Below are positions 12,902 to 18,752 of a stretch of DNA of 57,539 bases, piece by piece. This DNA is from Candidatus Omnitrophota bacterium (GTDB taxonomy: Bacteria > Omnitrophota > Gorgyraeia > Zapsychrales > Zapsychraceae). Location of the stretch: the NCBI GenBank assembly GCA_020429915.1, contig JAGQKV010000005.1:75404-132942 (forward strand). Reading direction: 5' to 3'. Numbering within the stretch: the stretch's first letter is position 1; the number at the start of each line of letters is the position of its first letter. A program made the translations under genes and the position numbers. The notes beneath the pieces are model-generated. The model was not told where the DNA came from. It saw nothing but the letters and a program-made list of their open reading frames with translations, and did not search any database.

Positions 12902-12971
12902 AAAAAAAGCTATCAGGCCGGGGCGAACGGGTACCTTTCCCGGAACTCGCTCTCCCCTGCCTGATAGCTTT
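12902..12971 (-). terminator. Large intrinsic terminator after glnN
   Basis: A perfect 13-bp stem (12906-12918 with 12959-12971, AAAGCTATCAGGC) encloses nested GC-rich helices (GGGG/CCCC, CGGG/CCCG). On the minus strand it runs into seven T residues (12902-12908). It separates glnN from the amidotransferase gene. Confidence 0.85.
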
Positions 12972-12996
12972 GATTAGGGCTTACAAAAAACGCGGT

Positions 12997-15126
12997 TTAT
13001 GAGATAAACAGCATTTCGGCGTATGACGGCAACGGCCAGTTTTCCGCCGGAACCAGACCTTCGAGTTCATCGACCGGGGCGCGCAGCGCTTTCATGGCCG
13101 ACAATTGCTTGACCGTCGCTCCCGCCGAAACCTTTTCGAGGGCGTCCGCCGCGGCGAGGGCGTCTTCGGTCAGGGTTGTGACGCGTTTAAGCAGGTCACG
13201 GGTTGCCGTTGACTTGGTCTTGTTAATGCCTTCCACGTTCTTGATCGTCTCGGCAAGACCGTCGGCGTAATCCAACGCGGCCGGGATCAACAACGTGCGG
13301 GCCATATCGACCATCAGGTCAGCTTCATATTTCAGGATCGTCTCGTAAGTTTCCTGGTAAATCTCATTACGAGATTCGAACTCTTTCTTGGTCAGAACGC
13401 CCATCTTCTCGAACGCCTTTTCGATCTTCGGCGTCCTGATAGCCTTCAGGGCTTCCGGAGTCGTCTTCAGGTTCGGGAGGCCGCGCTTTTTGGCTTCCTT
13501 GACCCATTCGGCGGTATAGTTATCGCCGTTGAAGATGACCTTCTTATGCTTCTTGAGGATGTCCTGCAGGACCTTCTGGACGGCCTTATTGAGATTCTTC
13601 TTGCCGGCCTTTTCCAGTTCGTCGTTGATATCAGACAGGACCGTGGCCACCGCGGTATTGATGGCGATGTTGGGGCCTGAGAGGCTTTGTCCGGATCCGA
13701 CGGCGCGGAACTCAAACTTGGCTCCGGTAAAGGCAAACGGTGACGTGCGGTTGCGGTCGGACGCATGGCGCGGCAGCGTCGGTAAAGAGTCGACACCGAC
13801 TTCCAGTGTTCCGCCTTCCTTGGTAGCCTTGGCTTTTCCGCTCTTTTCGATTTGCTCGATGATATCGTTGAGCTGCTCACCTAGGTAGATCGAAATGATC
13901 GCCGGCGGCGCTTCGTGAGAACCGAGGCGGTGGTCGTTTCCGGCTGATCCGATCGCGGCACGCAACAATTCGGCGTACTCGTCGACGGCCTTGATAACGG
14001 CGCACAGCATAATCAGGAAGCGTTCGTTTTCATGCGGATTGCTTCCCGGCGACAGCCAGTTCTTTCCGTCGGGGCCGGTAACGGACCAGTTGTTGTGCTT
14101 TCCGGAACCGTTGACGCCCAAAAACGGCTTTTCGTGCAGCAGGCAGACCAATCCGTGCTTCAGGGCCACCTTTTGCATGACTTCCATGGTGAGCATGTTA
14201 TGGTCAACGGCCAGATTCTGGTTTTCGAAAATCGGAGCCAGTTCATACTGTCCCGGGGCGACTTCGTTGTGACGGGTCGTGACCGGAGCGCCGAGCTTCC
14301 ACAGTTCGCGGTCGATGTCTTCCATGAACGCGATCACGCGGTCTTTGATGGCGCCGAAATAATGGTCGGCCATCTGCTGGTGCTTGGCCGGCTCCTTGCC
14401 GAACAACGTACGGCCGGTTTGAACCAGGTCGATACGCTGGTAATAGAATTCGCGGTCGATCAGAAAATATTCCTGCTCGCCCCCCAGCGTCGCGTAAGAC
14501 GGCTGCTGGGCCTTGATGCCGAGGATCTTGGCCAGGCGGTCAATTTCTTTGGACAGCGCTTTCATGGATCGCAGCAGCGGCGTCTTCTTGTCCAAGGCTT
14601 CCCCGTGCCAGCCGACGAAATATGTCGGGATGCAGAGCGTGGCGCCTTGCGGGCCTTCCTTAATAAAGGCGGGTGACGTCGGATCCCAACCGGTGTAACC
14701 GCGGGCCTCGAATGTCGGTCTCAGGCCGCCTGAGGGAAAACTGGACGCGTCCGGTTCGCCCTGGATCAGTTCGTCGCCGGAGAATTCCAGAATACAGCTG
14801 CCTTCACCGTCCGGTTCGATGAATGAATCGTGTTTTTCCGCTGTTCCGCCGGTCAACGGCTGGAACCAGTGAGTAAAGTGGGTCGCGCCTTTGGACACGG
14901 CCCAAGTCTTCATTGCCTCCGCGATCTCGTCGGCGTAGTTCGGATCGAGCTTTCCGCCGCTCTTGATCGTCGCGCTAAGCGATTTGAAGGCTTTATCGGA
15001 GAGGTAGTTCTTCATCGTCTTAACGCTGAAAACCTTCTCGCCGTAGTAGTCCGGTATCGTCTGAAAACCGCTGAATTCTGCCATGGTTTCTCCTTCTAGT
15101 CCTTTGAATCTTGACGTGGTACTCAT
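12997..15126 (-). CDS. glnN: Glutamine synthetase type III
   Basis: It condenses glutamate and ammonia with ATP to form glutamine. At 709 aa it has the length of type III (GlnN) enzymes. Signature stretches: THFTHWFQPLTGGTAEKHDSF near 80-100, GGEQEYFLID near 212, VTTRHNEVAPGQYELAPIFE near 280, LLHEKPFLGVNGSGKHNNWS near 332, and NRTSPFAFTGAKFEFRAVGS near 455. Two in-frame starts each have a good Shine-Dalgarno: ATG at 15126 (TAGGAG) and ATG at 15084 (AAGGAG, six bases). I annotate the longer. Expression is gated by the leader terminator at 15232-15276, which overlaps an ANTAR-type hairpin. Confidence 0.97.
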   Translation of the reverse strand: MSTTSRFKGLEGETMAEFSGFQTIPDYYGEKVFSVKTMKNYLSDKAFKSLSATIKSGGKLDPNYADEIAEAMKTWAVSKGATHFTHWFQPLTGGTAEKHDSFIEPDGEGSCILEFSGDELIQGEPDASSFPSGGLRPTFEARGYTGWDPTSPAFIKEGPQGATLCIPTYFVGWHGEALDKKTPLLRSMKALSKEIDRLAKILGIKAQQPSYATLGGEQEYFLIDREFYYQRIDLVQTGRTLFGKEPAKHQQMADHYFGAIKDRVIAFMEDIDRELWKLGAPVTTRHNEVAPGQYELAPIFENQNLAVDHNMLTMEVMQKVALKHGLVCLLHEKPFLGVNGSGKHNNWSVTGPDGKNWLSPGSNPHENERFLIMLCAVIKAVDEYAELLRAAIGSAGNDHRLGSHEAPPAIISIYLGEQLNDIIEQIEKSGKAKATKEGGTLEVGVDSLPTLPRHASDRNRTSPFAFTGAKFEFRAVGSGQSLSGPNIAINTAVATVLSDINDELEKAGKKNLNKAVQKVLQDILKKHKKVIFNGDNYTAEWVKEAKKRGLPNLKTTPEALKAIRTPKIEKAFEKMGVLTKKEFESRNEIYQETYETILKYEADLMVDMARTLLIPAALDYADGLAETIKNVEGINKTKSTATRDLLKRVTTLTEDALAAADALEKVSAGATVKQLSAMKALRAPVDELEGLVPAENWPLPSYAEMLFIS

Positions 15127-15231
15127 GAGTTTATCTCCTAGTTAGGTGTTGCCCGATCTGTTATACGAAGCGGAGATTCGGGGCCGGGATAAAAGGTATA
15201 CGAAATGGTCCCCGCCCTCCGGAAGTATGCC

Positions 15232-15276
15232 AAAAAAAATCCTTCTTTAAGACGCGCAACCGGCGCTCAAGAAGGA
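15232..15276 (-). terminator. Attenuator terminator in the glnN leader
   Basis: Stem TCCTTCTT/AAGAAGGA (15269-15276 with 15240-15247) with an inner GCGC/GCGC helix, followed on the minus strand by eight T residues (15232-15239). It lies about 80 to 125 bases after the predicted transcription start and about 105 bases before the glnN ATG, so most transcripts would stop unless antiterminated. Confidence 0.85.
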
Positions 15277-15344
15277 CTTCAATGCCCTGGGATTTGAAAA
15301 TTGCTGCTGGAATTGCTGGGAATCACTGAGGACGCCTTTGCCCT
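15273..15344 (-). promoter_or_regulatory. ANTAR-type two-hairpin antitermination site, glnN leader
   Basis: Hairpin P1 (15329-15344) and hairpin P2 (15273-15288) have the same five-pair stem AGGGC/GUCCU, each containing one G-U pair. Their six-base loops are AAAGGC and AUUGAA, with A at loop position 1 and G at position 4, the conserved positions of ANTAR-protein targets. P2 shares its 3' arm with the 5' arm of the terminator (15273-15276), so stabilising P2 would prevent termination. The linker is 40 bases. P1 also competes with the hairpin at 15340-15360. Confidence 0.7.
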
Positions 15345-15360
15345 AGCGGTTAACTAGGGC
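15340..15360 (-). promoter_or_regulatory. 7-bp dyad at the glnN transcription start
   Basis: GCCCTAG and CTAGGGC (15340-15346, 15354-15360) flank seven bases at about +1 to +20. As RNA the downstream arm is shared with antitermination hairpin P1, so the two are mutually exclusive. As DNA it could be a repressor site. Confidence 0.5.
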
Positions 15361-15363
15361 TGT

Positions 15364-15392
15364 ATATTACAATTGCGGGCAATTTTTGTCAA
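15364..15392 (-). promoter_or_regulatory. glnN promoter with a palindromic spacer
   Basis: TTGACA (15387-15392), 17 bases, TAATAT (15364-15369): a near-consensus sigma-70 promoter. The spacer holds the dyad AATTGC-CC-GCAATT (15371-15384), a likely repressor operator positioned to block RNA polymerase. Confidence 0.85.
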
Positions 15393-15436
15393 GGCATTAC
15401 TTTGACGGGCGTACGGCGGGTCGGGTCTATGAAACT

Positions 15437-15507
15437 GCACGGAGCGCGGGCTGCGAACACTCGTAAAGCACCCCTGATTTACGTGATTCTCGCCACGCGC
15501 TCCGTGC
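15437..15507 (-). other. Long structured hairpin between glnB and glnN
   Basis: A perfect 12-bp stem (GCACGGAGCGCG at 15437-15448 with its complement at 15496-15507) encloses 47 bases with an inner helix CGTAAA/TTTACG. There is no T-run after it on the minus strand, so it is not a simple intrinsic terminator. It may be an mRNA 3'-end stabiliser for glnB or a structured RNA. No gene is visible. Confidence 0.6.
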
Positions 15508-15531
15508 TGTCTCCGTTATGAACTGCTTGGT

Positions 15532-15873
15532 TTAACCGATCGCCACGGTGCTTTCTTCTTCCGTACGGATACGGATGCAGCGCGGCAGGTCAAGGACGAA
15601 GATCTTTCCGTCCCCGATACGTCCGGTCTTGGCGCCCTTGATGATCGCCTTGATCGTGATGTCTTCGTACTCATCATTGACCGCGATCTCCAAACGGACT
15701 TTCTTTACCAAGTTGATTTCATGAACAACCCCGCGGTACGTTTCACTGTAACCGCCTTGCTGACCGCAACCAACCACGTTGGTTACAGTCATTTTTCTGA
15801 CTCCGGCATCGAACAGCGCCTGTTTCGTAGCAGGCAGTTGATGCGGTTTGATCATCGCAATAATCAATTTCAT
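15532..15873 (-). CDS. glnB: Nitrogen regulatory protein P-II
   Basis: PII proteins sense 2-oxoglutarate and ATP/ADP, and in Gram-negatives glutamine through uridylylation. They control AmtB, glutamine synthetase and regulators. The 113-aa product starts [13 protein letters not shown] and has a T-loop [20 protein letters not shown] whose Tyr in ETYRG is the usual modification site. It also has [10 protein letters not shown], then [14 protein letters not shown] for nucleotide binding. The position right after amtB suggests the GlnK role of plugging the channel. Strong Shine-Dalgarno CGGAGGAA. The leader contains a 12-bp long-range inverted repeat (15904-15980). Confidence 0.95.
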   Translation of the reverse strand: MKLIIAMIKPHQLPATKQALFDAGVRKMTVTNVVGCGQQGGYSETYRGVVHEINLVKKVRLEIAVNDEYEDITIKAIIKGAKTGRIGDGKIFVLDLPRCIRIRTEEESTVAIG

Positions 15874-15903
15874 TGTGAATTTCCTCCGATTTATATCAGA
15901 GCC

Positions 15904-15980
15904 CTTGTGCAGGGCTTAAGGTTGACCTTAAAGTTCAAAGAAAGGAGGGATAGTCCATCTTTGAGGCTGCCCTGCACAAG
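15904..15980 (-). promoter_or_regulatory. Long-range 12-bp inverted repeat in the glnB leader
   Basis: CTTGTGCAGGGC at 15904-15915 is perfectly complementary to 15969-15980, with 53 bases enclosed. Inside, on the RNA strand, are CCTCCTTTC (15940-15948 region), which mimics the 3' end of 16S rRNA and could pair with the glnB GGAGG, and a small TTAAGG/CCTTAA hairpin with a TCAA loop. The base of the stem is about 20 bases before the glnB Shine-Dalgarno. A translational switch or an mRNA-processing element are both possible. Confidence 0.55.
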
Positions 15981-16024
15981 TGCCCGTTTATTCAATTTGT
16001 CAAAAAAACGCAACTGCCTGTTTT

Positions 16025-17380
16025 TTACGTCGTGGTGAAAATTTGGAACCCATCATAGGCTTCCATGGCATGTTCGCCGATGTCCAGCCCCATGTATTCT
16101 TCTTTTTCACTGACCCGCACACCCAGTGTGGCCTTGATGATCCCGAAGATGACTGCCGCGGAGACCAATGAAGCGGCCCCGTAAGCGAGAACACCCACGA
16201 ATTGAACCCACAGAGAGTGATCAGGGCTGAAGATACCGACAGCCAGCGTACCCCAGATACCGCACACCAAGTGAACGGAAACGGCACCGACCGGATCATC
16301 AATCTTCAGCACAGAGTCAACAAAGAGTACGGACGCCACAACCAAAACCCCGGCGACCACCCCGATGATGATTGCGGACACTACGGAAACCGAATCGGCA
16401 CCCGCAGTGATCCCGACCAAACCGGCCAATGATCCGTTCAGGACCATGGAAAGGTCCGGCTTCTTCAGCATAATTTCTGACATGATCATGGCGCCGACGA
16501 TACCGGCCGCAGCGGCCAAACACGTCGTAACCAGAGTGAACGATGTCGCAGCCGGATCAGCTGACAACACGGAACCCCCGTTGAATCCGAACCATCCCAA
16601 CCAGAGCAGGAATACCCCGATGGTGGCCAGCGGCATGCTGTGGCCCGGAATCGCCTTTACGGTTCCCTTAACATACTTACCCAAACGCGGGCCTAACATC
16701 CAAGCACAAACCAAAGCAGCCCATCCACCGACAGAGTGAACGAGAGTCGATCCGGCGAAGTCATAGAATCCCATTCCGTCTAACCAGCCGCCACCCCACT
16801 TCCAGCTACCAACAAGGGGATAGACAAGACCGACATAGAATACGGAAAAGAGTAAAAAGCTGTGCAGTTTAACCCGTTCGGCAACGGCTCCGGAAACGAT
16901 TGTCGCGGCAGTTGCAGCGAACATCCCCTGAAAGAGGAAGTCCGTCCAGTAGGTGTATCCGCCATCAGCGTATTCGATCAAACCAGCGGCGCCTTCCGGA
17001 GAAGAGATACCGAACCCGGCAAATCCGAAGAATGTTCCCATAATCCAGGAGTCGCCCGGATACATGAGGTTAAACCCGAGCAACGCGTACGTTAACAACC
17101 CGATCGCCACAATCATGACGTTCTTGAACAGGATGTTCACGGTGTTTTTCGATCGCGTTAGCCCCGATTCCAGTGTTGCGAAACCTAAATGCATGATGAA
17201 CACGAGGAAAGTCGAGACCATCATCCAGATGTTGTTTGCCGTAAACAGCGCGTTGTTGGCTGCTTCGAGACCTTCGGCTGCCGTGGGTTCGGCTCCGGCC
17301 ATCCCGACCAGTCCGGTCGCTGTCACGGCCAAAACGGCGAGTGTCACCGTCTTGGTTAATTTTTTGAAAAGTTTGAACAT
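16025..17380 (-). CDS. amtB: Ammonium transporter
   Basis: AmtB is a trimeric inner-membrane ammonium channel. The 451-aa protein has a cleavable N-terminal signal (ending VGMAGA) and eleven predicted helices, as usual for AmtB. The twin pore histidines are in STLVHSVGGWAAL and SVHLVCGIWG, and the binding vestibule stretch LESGLTRSKN is present. GGAGG lies nine bases before the ATG. Upstream are a TorF-type porin and a five-codon leader frame; downstream is glnB, which would regulate it. Confidence 0.97.
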   Translation of the reverse strand: MFKLFKKLTKTVTLAVLAVTATGLVGMAGAEPTAAEGLEAANNALFTANNIWMMVSTFLVFIMHLGFATLESGLTRSKNTVNILFKNVMIVAIGLLTYALLGFNLMYPGDSWIMGTFFGFAGFGISSPEGAAGLIEYADGGYTYWTDFLFQGMFAATAATIVSGAVAERVKLHSFLLFSVFYVGLVYPLVGSWKWGGGWLDGMGFYDFAGSTLVHSVGGWAALVCAWMLGPRLGKYVKGTVKAIPGHSMPLATIGVFLLWLGWFGFNGGSVLSADPAATSFTLVTTCLAAAAGIVGAMIMSEIMLKKPDLSMVLNGSLAGLVGITAGADSVSVVSAIIIGVVAGVLVVASVLFVDSVLKIDDPVGAVSVHLVCGIWGTLAVGIFSPDHSLWVQFVGVLAYGAASLVSAAVIFGIIKATLGVRVSEKEEYMGLDIGEHAMEAYDGFQIFTTT

Positions 17381-17444
17381 TGTATGTTCCCTCCGTTAAT
17401 AATTAGTTTTTCAAATGTTTTCTTTGAACCTCGGTCATCCTGAG

Positions 17445-17462
17445 CTACGGCTGTTGTTCCAT
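17445..17462 (-). CDS. Putative 5-codon leader peptide (MEQQP) before amtB
   Basis: ATG GAA CAA CAG CCG TAG is preceded by AAAAAAAGGAGG with seven bases to the ATG, the best Shine-Dalgarno in the nitrogen cluster. The same frame continues after the stop to a second ATG (17438) and an 11-codon reading frame ending at 17403, before the amtB Shine-Dalgarno. Two of five codons are for glutamine, the metabolite this operon handles, which makes a translation-dependent control plausible. It could also be a decayed gene start. Confidence 0.4.
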   Translation of the reverse strand: MEQQP

Positions 17463-17506
17463 CGGTATCCCTCCTTTTTTTGATTTTAACTGGCTATTTT
17501 AAGCAG

Positions 17507-17530
17507 GGGGGAAGCCGGCTGGCTTCCCCC
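17507..17530 (-). other. 10-bp GC-rich hairpin between porin and amtB
   Basis: GGGGGAAGCC (17507-17516) pairs with GGCTTCCCCC (17521-17530), closing a four-base loop. There is no T-run on the minus strand. It probably acts as a partial terminator or 3'-end stabiliser that lets the porin be made in excess of AmtB. Confidence 0.6.
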
Positions 17531-17544
17531 TTACGAAAAACTCA

Positions 17545-18354
17545 TTAGTTGGCAAAAGACATGGCCACGCCGCCCCAGAATTCGTCATCCTGGTTCCCGT
17601 CGTTGGCATCTTCCAGATCCCCGAACGGTACGGTGACAGCCACCATGGGCGAAACACTGACGGTATCCGTCAGCGGGATCGTCAGACCGAGGGTGGTGGT
17701 CGACCATCCGCCGTCTCCCATAATAAAGGCCTCATCATTGAACCCGAGCTCTTCGCCGATATCGAGCGAGATCCCGGTTTCTTCGTCCAGTGTGAAGCTG
17801 TGGCCGATGCTGAAGACGAAGTAATTCCCGTCCGCACCACCGCTGGCTTCATCGCTGTAATCGTGATACCACGTGAACGAGGGGGACAAGAAAGTGTCCA
17901 CGGAGATGCCCAGATAAAGTTCCTCCGCGTGGGACCCTTCAGCCAATCCCGTGTCCCCGTCCGGAAAGTTGTACCAAGTGTTACCGAACGACACGCCGAC
18001 GATCTCCAGGCTTTCGTCGATGATCCCCAGATCAAAGGCGATCCCGAACCAGCCGTCGACTTCCGCGGCGTCCAGGGTGTCATTGCTTTGCATGTCAAAA
18101 TTTCCCCAAAAACCCCCTTCGAACGGTCCGACCGAAAGATTGATGGCCGGTTGGATAGACTTGTCGCCGTCCAGTCTGAACCCGCGCCAGATGTACTTGT
18201 CGTAGATTCCGACATCTGCGGACACTTCCACCGGAAATTCCTCTGAAGAGAAGTACTCATCGAGGACCCCCGCGGCCGATGCCGTGCGGACTTGGGCCAG
18301 AATGGCCAGAGCGAAAAGAGTTGTTACGAACATTTGGGTTGTCTTTCTCATCAT
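17545..18354 (-). CDS. TorF-type putative outer-membrane porin
   Basis: The 269-aa protein has a signal peptide (cleavage near ASAAG, residue 28) and then alternating amphipathic beta strands. It has the TorF/TIGR02001 opening VSADVGIYDKYIWRGFRLDGDKS cut into VGIYDKYIWRGF, SIQPAINLSVGP and GFWGNFDMQS, and an aromatic-type C-terminus (WGGVAMSFAN). TorF-like porins are often found beside glnK-amtB in proteobacteria, where a role in ammonium or amine entry is suspected. Strong Shine-Dalgarno ACGGAGGAA; a second ATG follows directly. First gene of the porin-amtB-glnB operon, behind three leader terminators. Confidence 0.85.
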   Translation of the reverse strand: MMRKTTQMFVTTLFALAILAQVRTASAAGVLDEYFSSEEFPVEVSADVGIYDKYIWRGFRLDGDKSIQPAINLSVGPFEGGFWGNFDMQSNDTLDAAEVDGWFGIAFDLGIIDESLEIVGVSFGNTWYNFPDGDTGLAEGSHAEELYLGISVDTFLSPSFTWYHDYSDEASGGADGNYFVFSIGHSFTLDEETGISLDIGEELGFNDEAFIMGDGGWSTTTLGLTIPLTDTVSVSPMVAVTVPFGDLEDANDGNQDDEFWGGVAMSFAN

Positions 18355-18415
18355 GTGAATTCCTCCGTTCTTTCCCCCCTAGTTATTGGACTGTTTGACT
18401 GTGTTTTCATCCAAT

Positions 18416-18468
18416 AAAAAAGGCCTTCCCCCCAGCGCCCCTGCGCTGACGAAAAGACCTCATCGTCC
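18416..18468 (-). terminator. Leader terminator T3 with overlapping hexaloop hairpin
   Basis: GGTCTT (18454-18459) pairs with AAGGCC (18422-18427) around a CAGCGC/GCGCTG helix, with six T residues following (18416-18421). A competing hairpin GGAC-GAUGAG-GUC (18456-18468) overlaps its 5' arm; the loop has G at position 4 but G rather than A at position 1. Confidence 0.65.
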
Positions 18469-18520
18469 TCAACCCTACCCGGGTTTTCAGCCCCTCACCT
18501 ATCCCTGCAAGAGACTGAAC

Positions 18521-18567
18521 AAAAAATCCCCAGTGGAGACCGTGTCTCGCTGGGGACGTCATTGTCC
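18521..18567 (-). terminator. Leader terminator T2 with overlapping hexaloop hairpin
   Basis: CCCCAG/CTGGGG (18550-18555 with 18528-18533) with an inner GAGAC/GTCTC helix and six T residues (18521-18526). A competing hairpin GGAC-AAUGAC-GUCC (18554-18567), loop A1 and G4, overlaps the outer base pairs. Confidence 0.75.
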
Positions 18568-18569
18568 AC

Positions 18570-18600
18570 AAAAAATCCGGCACCGCCTAAGTGGTGTCGG
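18570..18600 (-). terminator. Leader terminator T1
   Basis: CCGACACC/GGTGCCGG with one mismatch (18593-18600 with 18577-18584) and six T residues (18570-18575), about 45 to 75 bases after the predicted transcription start. Confidence 0.8.
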
Positions 18601-18637
18601 ACATCAGTGTCGGTATCTTGGCGAACCGTCAATGGCC
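18598..18637 (-). promoter_or_regulatory. ANTAR-type two-hairpin antitermination site, porin-amtB-glnB leader
   Basis: P1 GGCC-AUUGAC-GGUU (18624-18637) and P2 GAC-ACUGAU-GUC (18600-18611, extendable with one mismatch to 18598-18613) are separated by about 10 to 12 bases. Both six-base loops have A1 and G4. The 3' arm of extended P2 overlaps the 5' arm of T1 (18598-18600). P1 relies on two G-U pairs and P2 is short, so the structure is weaker than the glnN site. Confidence 0.6.
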
Positions 18638-18651
18638 CGTAAGATGTCAGG

Positions 18652-18680
18652 AGTATATCCAATTCCGGTTACAATGTCAA
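18652..18680 (-). promoter_or_regulatory. Porin-amtB-glnB promoter
   Basis: TTGACA (18675-18680), 17 bases, TATACT (18652-18657): near-consensus sigma-70. It leaves a leader of about 290 bases to the porin start, filled with three terminators and their competing hairpins. No coding sequence is visible in the 18355-18752 gap. Confidence 0.9.
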
Positions 18681-18712
18681 GAAAAAATTTATAGCCGGCG
18701 TTAATTCATTGA

Positions 18713-18744
18713 TACTCAACAACTTATACCTACAAAATTGAGTA
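18713..18744 (-). other. TACTCAA/TTGAGTA hairpin after the giant secreted-protein gene
   Basis: TACTCAA (18713-18719) pairs with TTGAGTA (18738-18744) across 18 bases. It has no T-run on the minus strand, so termination is uncertain. The word TTGAGTAC also occurs in the promoter region of the upstream HTH gene (about 25225-25232). Confidence 0.35.
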
Positions 18745-18752
18745 CCCCAATG

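Noticed and set aside
12902-12971. Riboswitch for the amidotransferase gene
   Set aside because: The nested stem with seven U residues directly after glnN is fully explained as a terminator; I could not match any known aptamer.
15240-15360. Glutamine riboswitch (glnA motif) in the glnN leader
   Set aside because: The conserved three-helix glnA-RNA core is not present; the paired hexaloops explain the leader better.
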